Origin: Gigantopelta aegis
Lineage: Eukaryota; Mollusca; Gastropoda; Neomphalida; Peltospiridae
NCBI RefSeq assembly: GCF_016097555.1
Contig: NC_054711.1
Coordinates: 29,364,769-29,428,768 of the forward strand
Length of the DNA stretch: 64,000 bases
Direction of reading: 5' to 3'
The translations under genes were made by a program, and so were the position numbers. This document shows positions 10,746-44,004 of this stretch, piece after piece; within the stretch, counting starts at the first letter, position 1; every line of letters starts with the position of its first letter. The notes under the pieces were generated by a model. The model made no database searches. It saw only the letters and a list, made by a program, of their open reading frames with translations, and was not told the origin of the DNA.

Positions 10746-11309
10746 ATTTTAACATGCCCTTATACCACTAAGGTTTAAAACTACATAAGCATATAGAACA
10801 GAAAATCCAATTACGTTTGGTGCATATATGACGCCGCACTCCGCATTGGTTTCACTACGCTGGCTTATCCAGGTCAAAAACAAAGCCAGTATTTTAAAAG
10901 TGGGACACTTTTGACGGGCTCGTACTGATCTCGGTTTTCATTGGCTTATCACAAGTATAGAATTCCCCAACAAGAGATCATGTGAGATTTCGCAATTTTT
11001 AAACAAATTTAACTGTCTTGATTGAGGATTCGTCTCATATCTCCAAAACATATTTATATCCATAGAGGTATGGTACAACGCCTTTCCAGGGGTCGGTGAG
11101 TGGGGGATTTGCCTTGAAATTTTGACAGTGGCCAGCTGTTGGCATACGCGTTACATGTAAGAGGGTGTTACTAATTACATAACGCACTAGGGGTAGGGGT
11201 AGGGGAAGAGGGTACTGTGTTCGATTTACGTAACATTTTTCAAGACTATATGTTATTTCTATTTATTACTTAGACCTAAAAAAAAAGTGTTTTTTGGAAA
11301 TGCGCGGTC
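10746..11309. other. Intergenic sequence, nothing recognised
   Basis: No exon, RNA gene or clear repeat boundary is visible. A short GGGGTAGGGGTAGGGG run occurs near 11190. Confidence 0.4.
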
Positions 11310-11420
11310 AGTCTAGGATCGATCTCCATCGGCGGGTATACAAAAAAACCCCATGGTATGTGATATCCTGTCTGTGATATCCTTGCTAAAAAAAAATGTA
11401 GCGGGTTTCCAAGGCGCGTG
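11310..11420 (+). mobile_element. Decayed B-type SINE fragment
   Basis: GCGCGGTCAGTCTAGGATCG corresponds to the B-box area of the B-type SINE head. It is followed by a shortened core (GGTATGTGATATCCTGTCTG) and AATGTAGCGGGTTTCC. Confidence 0.6.
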
Positions 11421-11644
11421 TGCAGGGATTTCAGCGGGGTTGGGGTTATAGACTGTGTTGAGCGAAGTTTATATGGGACCATGCTCCCCCAGAAAATACA
11501 TTTCAATTTTGTTTAAGCTTGGGCAAGTAAGGGTTTCGACCTCCAATACCCTCCCCCTGCACATGCACACGATTCCTTTCTAAGATTATATGTAAAAATT
11601 ACCAAATGTTAGACATCCAACAGCAGATGGAAGGAAGGATAGGA

Positions 11645-11735
11645 TATGTTTTATTTAACGACGCACTCAACACATTTTATTTACGGTTGTATAGGGTCGG
11701 ATGATTATTAAATCAATATGCTTTATCTTTGATGT
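11645..11735 (-). mobile_element. SINE tail fragment
   Basis: GTTTTATTTAACGACGCACTC is the reverse complement of SINE tail 1. It passes into a stretch resembling tail 2 (GATTATTAAATCAATATGC). Confidence 0.55.
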
Positions 11736-11908
11736 CGTTAAACAACCCCCCCCCCCCAATTTTATTTCAAACGAAATAATATTTATTTGAATTTGTCGAT
11801 TTTAACACGTAAAATTAAGAAGTGAAAACGTTCTTTGTCTACTTTAGTATATTTTATATGATGTTATAATATGGTAACCAGATAATGTAACTTTAAACAT
11901 ATCTATCT

Positions 11909-12218
11909 TGGCGTAAACGGAATGCAAGTCCGTAGGTACAGTTTTCTGCCCGAACTTAGTCTCCTAGAAATGCAGGTCTAGTATAATAAATGGACATCTA
12001 ATTTGCCGGACTAGTATTTCTGTCACTGTAGAAGGAATTTAAGTCTGGTAGGAATGCAAGTCCTAGGATAAAAACAACTTAAAAATAAACCAGGTATGAA
12101 AGTCCGGGTAGGACTATGGTTCCTAAGCTATGGAGGTCCAATAGGACTACTATTCCTAGGAACCGAAGTCCTACGGACCTCGGTTCCTACGGACCTGCGT
12201 TCCTTTTACACCGGGTTC
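11909..12218. mobile_element. MITE with AGTCCGTAGGA-type repeats
   Basis: The left end GCGTAAACGGAATGCAAGTC and the right end (reverse complement GTGTAAAAGGAACGCAGGTC) form a roughly 30-bp imperfect inverted repeat. The interior repeats GTCC..AGGA words many times in both orientations. Confidence 0.65.
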
Positions 12219-12267
12219 TGTCTGTGGATCGAAATGCGAACCCTGTATTTGCCAGCCGTAAAAGTTA

Positions 12268-12492
12268 TAGGCCCTAGTTAGTTTTATTTAACAACACCAA
12301 CAGAGCACATTGATTTATTAATCATCAACTAATGGATGTCAACCATTTGGTAATTTTGCATGTCATAGAGAGGAAACCCGCTACATTTGTTCCATTAAGC
12401 AAGGGGTTCCACAGACATGATAGCAAATACCACGGCCTTTAATACGTATCACTCGACTAGGTAGGGATAGGGATCGATCCTAGACCCGCCAA
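12268..12492 (-). mobile_element. Core SINE, tail 2, reverse strand
   Basis: Reading the minus strand: decayed head with GGATCGATCCC, core, AATGTAGCGGGTTTCCTCTC, ATTACCAAATGG, and the tail up to GTTGTTAAATAAAAC. Confidence 0.75.
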
Positions 12493-12497
12493 CGCAT

Positions 12498-12993
12498 CAA
12501 ATCAAATCAGTTTATTCATAAATACGTGAACAGTATTTAGTTATGCCATGTATTGTGGTCTATTAATACATAAACAAAGTAAATAATATGACAATGTAAG
12601 ACATCGAAATTGGTTACACATAGGATTATATAGGGCTACTATTCAAAAGCAAAGGAGCACTCATGTAGTAATTATATGTAGAGCTGTAATGAGTTGTGTT
12701 TTAGGGCAGTTGATGATATAACATTTTCCGTATTTATTTAGTGTTTGGAATATTGGGAATTCTTGTACGAGTGTAATAAAATATTTTCTTCTGTTCGTTT
12801 CTAGCTGTTTGCAGTCCACGAGAAAATGTGTCTCGTCTTCCACTGCCTCTTTACAAAGCTTGCAAAGTCGGTCTTTTCTGAGAATATTGCGATACCTGCC
12901 TCTTTCGATTTCGAGGCGGTGTGCACATATTCTAAGTTTAGTTAAATGTCTCCTTAGGTTACAATTATTTAATATCAATCAAGACTATATTTA
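12498..12993 (-). mobile_element. Non-LTR retrotransposon 3' fragment
   Basis: Minus-strand LINE remnant: the C-terminal part of the ORF (12661-12978) followed by about 160 bp of 3' UTR-like AT-rich sequence that ends near 12498. Confidence 0.7.
12661..12978 (-). pseudogene. LINE ORF C-terminal domain
   Basis: The reading frame contains KLRICAHRLEIERGRYRNI and then RLCKLCKEAVEDETHFLVDC. This is the CxxC...H...C zinc-knuckle-like motif typical of the extreme C-terminus of several invertebrate non-LTR retrotransposon polyproteins. Reverse transcriptase and endonuclease are missing (5' truncated). The stop at 12661 looks native. Clade not assigned. Confidence 0.75.
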
Positions 12994-13017
12994 ATTTATG
13001 TTTTATAAAAGGACATT

Positions 13018-13046
13018 TTCTACCACTACACCACGGAGGCCGGTTG
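13018..13046 (-). mobile_element. A-type SINE head scrap
   Basis: TTTCTACCACTACACCACGG plus AGGCCGG is the reverse complement of the A-type tRNA-like head. Only the 5' end remains. Confidence 0.45.
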
Positions 13047-13534
13047 TATATTTATAACTAGTTCTTTTCCATATACCATTATTGAATTGTGTTCACCAAT
13101 AAACAATCGTTTAACAGTTGAACTTGGTCGAAAAATCCTGATCCGATCGTTTGTGTTGTTCTTTACAGGAATAAGTTTCAGCCAATGAGAAATGTGCTCA
13201 CAAACCATTTTGGGGTTCGGAAAAGTGACAAGAGCGTACTTCCGGTTTGTTTTTATTTTTTTGGCCCGGTGAAAAATAATCTACAACAACGAACAAAGCT
13301 TATCTATACACAGGTAATAACTTATATTCTGAGGTTGCAAGGTCACAATGATCACAAGTAGTATTTACAATGTGTATTGCTTGGCAATTATATAGGATCT
13401 GCCATTTAGCTTTCCAGGCTGCAAGATCACAGTTTGTGTGGTGTGGCCGGGTTATTTTCCAGAGCCTGGCAGAGGTTGACTGGCAGTGAGTCACTGTCTC
13501 CATATATTTGCTTTAATTTTTGTAAATTTCCATT
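13047..13534. other. Spacer, nothing recognised
   Basis: No exon with acceptable splice sites or known repeat was seen. Confidence 0.4.
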
Positions 13535-14945
13535 TTGGCAAGACTTCCGAACATTCCAGCATTCAGTTCATCCAGGCTATTGTCCGAACCAAATTGTTAA
13601 CAAGTAGCCTACGAAAAATTACTCTCCTACCTTTAATTGCCGTTTGATTTCCTCCAAAGTTTGTCCAGACAAAAATCTTGAAAAAAACAGTCTGAACCAA
13701 ATTGTTAACAACTACAATAAATTACTCTCCTACCTTTAATTACCGTTACATTTCCCCCAAATTTTGTCCAGACACAAGTTGTGAAAAAACCCATTACAGT
13801 GACACAGATTCCACATATGGAAGTAGGGCGATCTCACCGTAAATTCCATATACTGCTGGGCGAAATTGCCGTACTATATATATCTAACTAAAGAGAAATT
13901 TTATTATTTAAAATGTTTATATTACTAACATTAATTACCTTATAAACTCATTGTGTGGATGTTTATATATATATATATATATATTTTTTTTTCTTCTGTT
14001 TACTCCGCCATTGTTGGTCGAGATTGCCGACACGTTTTCCTTCCGTGTTCCATCGTTTGCATTTAAATCTTATCATTTACTGCATGAAATGATACGAACA
14101 ATGTTCAAATCAAATGTGATGTGTCCTTTTTTTTCTGTCTTTGCCTGTTAAAGTGTTAGCTAGTGTTTGTATTCTGCCGATCGAAGCTGGGCGAAATCGC
14201 AGTGACATTCCCGTCTGCTTATATGTATATAGAGTACGGCGATTTCACCCAGCAGTATATGGAATTTACGGCTATCTCGCCCGTGGCGAGATCACCTGGG
14301 CGAGATCAACCGGTGGCGAAATCGCCGGACTCCCACATATGAGACTAACGATGTCGTCAGTATCGACTTCGCTGAGATAGCATAGGGCAAAATACATGCA
14401 GTTTTCTGCTGTCTGCCATTTTTTTTTATTTTATGGAATACTCTTCAAGAGGGGTGAAAGCCTCCAAAGTATGTGACATAATTAGTATAAAATCGATGAT
14501 CTCTAGTTGTATCATTAAATAAAAATAAAAATAACAGTAATACAATTAATATGACATCATCATGTTTGCTTTTATATAACATGTTATGACATTGTTAGAT
14601 TAAGTTATATCCTTTCACCCCTCTTGGAGAATATTCCATAAAAAGTCAAAATGGCAGCAGACACAAACTTATATGCTTTTGGCCCTATGCGATCTCAGCG
14701 GAAGTCGATATAGGTGACATGGTTATCATCTAGTATGTGGAATTTGTGTCATTGTAATGTTTTTTTCAAGATTTCTGTCTGGACAAAATGTGGGTAAAAT
14801 CTAACAAAAAATAAAGGTAGGAGAGCAATTTTTCGTAGTTGTTAACATTTTGGTTTGGACTTTAGGTTTAGCAGCCTGGGTTTAGGGTTAAGGTTAGTGA
14901 TAGTATTAACATGCATGCTGGAACGTTCGGGAGTCTTTCCTCTAA
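13535..14945. mobile_element. Large foldback (long-TIR) element
   Basis: Left outer arm 13535-13825 pairs with right outer arm 14733-14945: AAGACTTCCGAACATTCCAG versus the reverse complement of CTGGAACGTTCGGGAGTCTT. ATTACAGTGACACAGATTCC pairs with the region ending GTGTCATTGTAAT. The left arm holds a tandem duplication of about 107 bp (13586 and 13693 starts). Two further inverted pairs are nested inside: 13832-13878 with 14232-14285, and about 14345-14475 with 14600-14725. No transposase frame was seen. Confidence 0.7.
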
Positions 14946-15851
14946 CTTCGAGGCAAATGTTTTAAAGATGCATTTGCTTCCAGCAGTGTTCTCGCTGCTC
15001 CATTTAAGCAGGGCAGCCCGCCCTGCTATTGCATTTTTCCACCTTCCTTTCATGTTTTCCGCCCTCCTTTATTTTTCTGCGCCCCTCTTTATTTTACAGC
15101 ACCCTACTATATTTTACAGCACCTATATCCGCTATTTACAAATGCACACATTTTCCACACATAAAAAACCCCCACAACAATCAGTCTGCACACTGGACAT
15201 CAAAGGAAACAAGCTGTGTTGTGTATGCAAAAACAATTGACAAAACATTTACGACAGTTACCATAACGTAATTTAACAGTATTTTTAACAGCCTCTATTT
15301 TGTCCCATACCTGTATCCATTTGTATGTTTAATACATAAAATAAAAGTTATATTTTATTTGAGCAATGAAAACATTTTAAAAAAATTACGGATTCGGCAA
15401 TCTCCGATTAGAAAAACCCCACTTATTTGGCGCCAAATTTGTCACGTGATCAGAACGGTCATTCTGTCTTTCTGTTTTTTCCACTAACAATCGTCTGATA
15501 TTTTGTCCACAATTGCAGATATAATTGGTTGTAACGGATGATTTGTACTTTCTGTCATTCTGTTTATTCAGCAATTCTTTATAAAATATTGTAAACAATT
15601 CATTTTGGGGGGATATCACAGCTTATAAAAACAACAGAAGTGGTAGTGTTTATCATTAAAATCATTTATCTTGGGTGCCAAATAATATATACACCGCCTT
15701 TACAAAAATGAAACTACTTATCAACTGACGATATTTTATCACAGCAATTGATTCATTCGATGAAGATGGAAATAACAAAAAATGTATCCGACATTAGGGG
15801 ATCACTTTACAAACATCTTTATTGTTTTTCGTATATCTTGAAATCTTTATT
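14946..15851. other. Spacer, nothing recognised
   Basis: Short open frames here lack conserved motifs and splice context. No repeat assigned. Confidence 0.4.
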
Positions 15852-15896
15852 AAAATAATAATATTAAAATAATAATATTAAAATAATAATATTAAA
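15852..15896. repeat. 15-bp AT tandem repeat
   Basis: Three copies of ATTAAAATAATAATA. Confidence 0.9.
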
Positions 15897-16013
15897 ACTT
15901 TGATTGATTCAGCAAAACCGGAACTGCCCGTGAATGTCAGACCCATAACATCTTCGGTTCAGTTAAAATACGAGACTGCTCGTATTTCGTAGAAACGTTT
16001 TTTTTTACTTTTT

Positions 16014-16015
<2 letters not shown>

Positions 16016-16059
<44 letters not shown>
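16016..16059. repeat. Poly-T tract
   Basis: An uninterrupted T run of about 40 bases. It could be the 3' tail of a minus-strand retroposon, but no body is recognisable. Confidence 0.9.
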
Positions 16060-16061
<2 letters not shown>

Positions 16062-16345
16062 CTTTTGTAGGCAAAGTAAGGAGTATGTCTTTCCACAGTC
16101 TACCAACACATAACAATATCGTAACCAAGCTTTTCTTTTTTTGTGGGGGGTTTTGTGGTTTTTTGTGAAGGGGGTGGTGCCGCGCGGCCGCCCTTCTTCA
16201 ATTTTCACCCAGCGAGAACACTGTCCAGTGTAAAATTTGGAAAGATTGCTTTTCACTGCACAAAATGAATTTGAAGCCTTGGATTTTTGGCAGCAGTAAC
16301 TGCCATCATTACTACTGATTCATAGTCATTTCGTACCCTACTAAT

Positions 16346-16719
16346 ACTAGATCTGAGCAGTATACCATATATACTGTTAGGTATCGGTATCATGTCAGTA
16401 TTGATTTACCATACCGAGCTAATTTCAAAATATTGAAATTTCGGTTTTGAAAAATGGTATCCGCCATTTAGTAAATTACTGACAATATATCTGACGCATG
16501 CAAAACATCTGAAAAGAAGAGAGAGACGAGGGCCTTGTGTGTGTGTGGAATTTAATTGTATTTAAATAAAATTAGCGGGCATGCATTTAAAGCTGAGTCT
16601 ACCGAAAATACCGCTCGGTATTGGTATTGTACTTATACCAAATACCATACTGATACCGAGGTAAATTGCCCCAAAATCATGATACCGATACCGATTCTTA
16701 AATTTCAGTACTAGCTCTA
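16346..16719. mobile_element. hAT-like MITE with TAGAGCTGG-type ends
   Basis: The ends TAGATCTGAGCAGTATACC and GTACTAGCTCTA are inverted. The interior is rich in GGTATCGGTATC/GATACCGATACC. It is homologous to the host element at 36219-38452 in CCNY intron 7. Confidence 0.65.
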
Positions 16720-16835
16720 ATCATTACCACCTACTTTTGACCACATTCAGTAGATTATCCATCAACATAGTGACATATAAACAAATCATTGTTAATAGTC
16801 ATTTCGTACTATACTGCCTGATCATTTTCTACCCG

Positions 16836-17532
16836 CAGTGTTTGAGATTAAACAATTTGAGCAGTATCCCATTTGGATACTAACATTTCAAAATCTGGTA
16901 TCCCACCTGAGAATTTAGTATCCCACTTAAATGAAATTCATAAATAACATCGTAACAAACTTGGATGACACTGTTCTCGTTCCCAGCCTTTAGCAAAATT
17001 GAAATTGAGGAATTCGTGAAATTCGCAATCAAATTGAATTGGCAAAAAGATTTGCTGCATTTATTTTTGCGTAATAATGATGTAAATTAATATTTAGCAG
17101 TAATCTATAAGTGTTTCTGACATTACAAATGATAAACCTGCCTGTATCAATTTTCTGCACATGTGAAATCAATATCCCAAATAAAATTTGAAGGGAGGAA
17201 ACATCCAACAAAAACAATAGCGACTTAGCAGTTCTCAGTCTATTGCTACGCAGCTATTGCTCCAGTGTAGCATTAGACTGGGTACGAGTTGGGGGGACAT
17301 GTTGTTACGACATAGCATTAGACTGGGTACGAGCTCGAAAAAATACTGTTACTTACTTCACCAGTAAATGACGACTTTCATTGGTTCAGCAAAAAATAAA
17401 AATGCAGGATTGAAAAAAAAACACCAACATTATATGGTATCCTGGTGGGATACTGTGTTCATGAAAGTCTGGTATCCAAAATTAAATTCTGGTATCCCCA
17501 GGATATCGGGATACCGTTAATCTCAAACACTG
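16836..17532. mobile_element. hAT-like MITE, long 697-bp form
   Basis: The ends are CAGTGTTTGAGATTAA and TTAATCTCAAACACTG. TACCC occurs at both borders (one extra G at the left), a degenerate 5-bp target duplication. It is the longest copy of the family: GGATAC-rich ends as in the 187-bp copies plus about 500 bp of interior with no transposase frame. Confidence 0.8.
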
Positions 17533-18172
17533 TACCCTAGTCATTTCGTACCATTGTGAAAAGTCAGTTTCATATCCTAGTCATTTCATACCAGTATATA
17601 GCAAGTGAATAGATTGCTTGCATATATACCTGTATAGGAAAATATTTCTACTAACTGAAACAGTTTATTTACTTTAACAAGTCATCATTAATCCAGTTGA
17701 CCAAAGGGTGCTTTTTATTTATTTATCTTTTAATAATTATGATAATAATAAATTAATGTGAACCATTTTTCCAGCTACCAGTTGACTATGGTACAAAATA
17801 GCTGGATATTATTTATTTTCATCTTTATTATTATTTTTATTTTTGTGCAGGTGGTGTTTGCATCTTATAGAGATTTGTAATGTAATGTTATTTTGTAAAA
17901 GACATTGCCAGGGTGATATTACGTCTGACATTACAAATTTTTGTTATGGTACGAAATGACTTTCAGTTATAAGGAATGACCAAGGTATGAAATGACTATG
18001 GTACAAAATGACTTTTTGCAATGGTACGAAACAACCAAATTAGGTACAAACTGACTATGGTTTGAAATGACCAAGGTACGAATTGATTAGCAACCGTATG
18101 ACGTTTCTCAAACAGTCTGTTCTGATTTTGAAAGATAATGAAAACTAAATTTTTCTTTCATTATTATTTCAG

Positions 18173-18347
18173 CAAAGAAGAAAAAGTATCCGATACAGAT
18201 GTCTGCACATAAGTCGAAATAATAAAAAAACCCCATTCTTTCTGCAATGGAGATTTGTGAAGAAGTTAGCTGTGTTTTGAATGAGATTTCTTAATGGACT
18301 GTACAAAACCAGTTTTTCACAGTCAGTGATTTTAGTAGACCTGTAGG
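18173..18347 (+). promoter_or_regulatory. CCNY: CCNY 5' UTR, with possible 5' UTR splice acceptor
   Basis: The bases before the start codon include TTTCTTTCATTATTATTTCAG at 18151-18172, a strong acceptor. The ATG-bearing exon may therefore begin at 18173 and be preceded by one or more non-coding exons. Stops in all frames before 18348 support UTR status. RNA evidence would decide this. Confidence 0.4.
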
Positions 18348-40725
<22,378 letters not shown>

Positions 40726-40829
40726 TGATGGCCACTCTAAACACTGTGTAAATTAACATGTTATACGAGCTGTCAAACCAGACCAAACGAACGTGGTCGC
40801 TAAAAGACTAAGCCACAGATCTTTCATCA

Positions 40830-42110
40830 GTTTTAGTCTACGATCGTCACTTGATGTCAGAGTGAGTACAGTTAACGGTTGTCGTGTCTTATTGCGAGAT
40901 TGACAGTTGTAATCTGTCAGTGTCACGTGATGTCAGAGTGAGTACAGTTGTAGTTGACGGTTGTTGTGTCTTATTGCGAGATTGACGGTTGTTGTGTCGT
41001 GTTGAGAGATTAACAGTTGTAGTCTGCGTGCGATAGCATGTCAGAAGAACTACAGTTGTGTACTATGATTGTTGTGTTACATCACAAGAACTACAGTTGT
41101 GTTTATGATCATCGTGTTACGTCAGAATAACAAGAGTTAGTCCATGATCGCCATGTTACGTCAGAGAACTACAGTAACTGTTGTAGTTTGTGATTGCCAT
41201 GTGAACTTTATCATCGTATGAAGTAGGAAGAACTACTGTTTCATTCACAGTTAACGATCGTTGTGTTTTAAGTCAGAAATACACGGTAAACATTGTAGTT
41301 TATGATCTGTCATTCTGTTACGTCAGAAATACATGGTAAACTTGGTAGTCTATGATCGATCATTCTGTTACGTTAGAAATACATGGTAAAATGGTAGTTT
41401 ATGATCGATCCTTCTGTTTAGTCAGAAATACATGGTAAACACGATAGTTTATGATCGATCATTATGTTACGTCAGAAATACATGGTAAACATGGTACATG
41501 TGTAGTTATGATTGATCGTTCTTTTACATCAGAAATACATGGTCAACATGACTGGACTGCAGTTATTGTAGTGAATGATTGTTATGCTGCATCACAACTA
41601 CAGTAACTGTCGTAGTCTAGGATCGTCACATCACATCAAGAGAACTGCAGCTGCAGTCTTTGACTGTCACATTAAGTCAAAACTACAGTAATTTATTGTA
41701 GTTGATGATTGTTATGCTATGATTGTGGACTACGATCGTCATGTCTTGTCACAACTTCATTTGTAGATTAAGATTGTTGTAATATGTCAGAACTTCAATT
41801 GTAACCTACAACTGTCATGTTATGTTTGAACTATCATAATCTACAATCATTGTGATGAAATGTCATGTTATGTCAGAACTTCAGTTACAATCTACAGCTG
41901 TCATGTTATATCAGAACTTATATTGTAATGTACAACTGTCATGTTATGTCAGAGCTCTCGTAATGTACGATCAATGTCTTACATGAGGAGAATTGTCAGG
42001 TTATGTCAGAACTTCAGTTGTAGTCTCTGATTGTTGTGTTATGTTGGAACTGCAATTGTAGTTCGTGATTGCCAGGATATGTCAGAACTACAATTGAAGT
42101 CTACAATGTT
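40830..42110. repeat. ~50-bp degenerate minisatellite in probable CCNY 3' UTR
   Basis: Dozens of diverged units built from GATCGATCATTCTGTTACG, GTCAGAAATACATGGTAA and CAGTTGTAGTCTATGATCG words. The cleanest stretch is 41290-41520. It begins about 105 bp after the stop codon. Whether it is transcribed in the mature mRNA depends on the polyadenylation site, which I cannot fix. Confidence 0.75.
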
Positions 42111-42464
42111 ACAAAAGTAACACAGTGCCTACGCTCCTGTCTAAAATTATGTAATGCTTATCAACATGGTCTCCCCCTCCATTTTCCCTGTCACTTTGAT
42201 CAATATTATTGGATTAATATTAATTTGTATTTTTGTTTGGTTTGGTTGGGTAATAAATACCGTATAACAAAAAAAGAAAAATTGGTTAAAAATAAGAACA
42301 AAATAGCAATGACTGACAGAATATTTGAAACTAGATCTTGTTTTTAAAATATTTTGTAACTCTTGACAAACACTCCCCTCTGTCTCTGCCATAATATTTA
42401 ATAATACATCCAATGATATCGCCTCCCCATCTAAAGCATTATGTAATTATTGAAATGCCGCCAA

Positions 42465-42583
42465 GTAGGTTCCTCTCTAAGACAATATGTTAAAATTACC
42501 AAATGTTTGACACCCAATAGCCGATGATTAATAAATCAATGTGCTCTAGTGGTGTTGTCAAACAAACCAAACTTTAACTTTGA
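42465..42583 (+). mobile_element. SINE tail 2 fragment
   Basis: GGTTCCTCTCTAAGACAATA, ATTACCAAATGTTTGACACC, GCTCTAGTGGTGTTGTCAAA. No head or core. Confidence 0.75.
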
Positions 42584-42678
42584 TTTAACTTTAAATGCTA
42601 AAAAATTACCTTTATGTTACTGAAAATTTGGTTTTAAAAATCTTAATGAATGACACTTGCTAATCAGTTCAAAGTAAA

Positions 42679-43061
42679 TTTAAAGGGAAATAACTCAGTT
42701 TCAACCGGTGAAAATTAACACTAAGTTTAGTTAATCTACAAACCTGTAATGTATTTGGATAAAGTTACAATTGAGTGAAACATGAATCTGTGACTTTGAA
42801 ATGGTGAAACACCCTCTAAAAATAGACTAAAAACTCGACTCCATAACTGTTGCTTCTCAGACGCATGTGCATTTTTTAAAATATGAGAAATGCATTTTGT
42901 GATATTAAAAACACCAGGATGACCCAAAACACTTTGAATGTACGGAAATGGATAATCTAAACCATAAAATCTAAGTAAAGTATGATTTCAGTTATCAAAA
43001 ATGGCTCTAATAGTAAAAAATATGCGTTAGTGTTTAAAAACTAGGGTATGTCCCGTTAACA
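42679..43061. mobile_element. TTAA-type MITE (GACCCTAGTTT family)
   Basis: Left TTAAAGGGAAATAACTCAG and right ACTAGGGTATGTCCCGTTAA are inverted, with TTAA at each end. The interior matches the 22315, 43564 and 45939 copies (ATGGATAATCTAAAC, GTGATATTAAAAACACCAGG). Confidence 0.75.
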
Positions 43062-43204
43062 TTTTTGAATCGTGTGGCTATACACATCGCGATACTGAAA
43101 ATGATTCCTGTGTAAGAGTGGTTTAGATTTGAGACTTAGAAATATTTCTGCTTTGAATCGGGATCACATTTTTGCAATTAGAAAAAAGATGTAGAAATGT
43201 TTCA

Positions 43205-44004
43205 AGGGGAAGCTCTGGGTAAACAAAATTTCACAAAATTATTGACATGATTGTATTAAACTTCAACATTTACAGAACCCCAAGTATTTTTCTACAAAGC
43301 ATTACGTGAAATTATTTTGTCAAATGAAAAATTTGCAAGGTTTTTCAAAATTCACAATTAGCAAATTTGGTGAAAGCCTTGGATGGCCAACCTGAAACAC
43401 TCGTCAGGACTACATGTAGGTATGAGGAATCAGAAAATTTCGCCATATTATCTAAAAAATAAAATAAAAAAGAAGCAAAAACCCAGTTATTTTCCATCAA
43501 AATATCAATTATTAAACTAATTTTCTTTGCCAAATTAAAAAACAATTTGCCAGTTGTTCTCAAAGGGACAGACCCTAGTTTTTAAACATTAAGGCATATT
43601 TTTTACCTAGACCCTAGTTTCATCCCGTAAAAAAGTTTGGTTAATGCATAAACCTGTAACAAATTTGGATACAACAGAAAGAAACAAGAGTCTGTGATGT
43701 TGAAATACAATTAAAAATAGACTAAAACGCGACTCAATAACCGTGACTTCTCAGACACATGTGCGTTTTTAAAAATATGGAAAATGCATTTTGTTGTATT
43801 AGAAACACCAGGATGACCAGAAACACTTCGGCTGTATGGAAATGGATAATCTAAACAATAAAATATAAGTAATGTTTGATTTCAGTGATCAAATGCGGCT
43901 CTAATAGTGAAAAATATGCCTTAGTGTTTAAAAACTAGGGTCTGTCCCTTTAAAATTGGTGATTGGCAAATTAGGCGAGTGGCCGAGTTAGCCATGACTC
44001 TGTT
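43205..44004. mobile_element. AGCTCTGG-type MITE remnant, interrupted
   Basis: AAGCTCTGGGTAAAC at the left and GGCGAGTGGCCGAGTTAGCC at the right resemble the 575-758 family. The middle is interrupted by the TTAA-type MITE at 43564-43953. Boundaries are approximate. Confidence 0.5.
43564..43953. mobile_element. TTAA-type MITE with near-perfect ends, nested
   Basis: AAAGGGACAGACCCTAGTTT at the left and AAACTAGGGTCTGTCCCTTT at the right are exact inverted copies over 20 bases. It is the best-preserved member of the family here. Confidence 0.8.

Larger units (their letters stand above)
16318..18085. mobile_element. Foldback-type repeat with AGTCATTTCGTACC termini
   Basis: TAGTCATTTCGTACC-type words occur in direct orientation at 16323, 16797, 17538 and 17577. 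They occur inverted (GGTACGAAATGACTA and variants) six or more times from 17947 to 18081. The arrangement looks like an inverted-repeat element with multiple subterminal copies. Two other MITEs have inserted in its left part (16346-16719 and 16836-17532). Its right end is about 260 bp upstream of the CCNY start codon. Confidence 0.6.

Noticed and set aside
15386..15619. 77-codon minus-strand frame
   Set aside because: No recognisable motif and no splice or promoter context.
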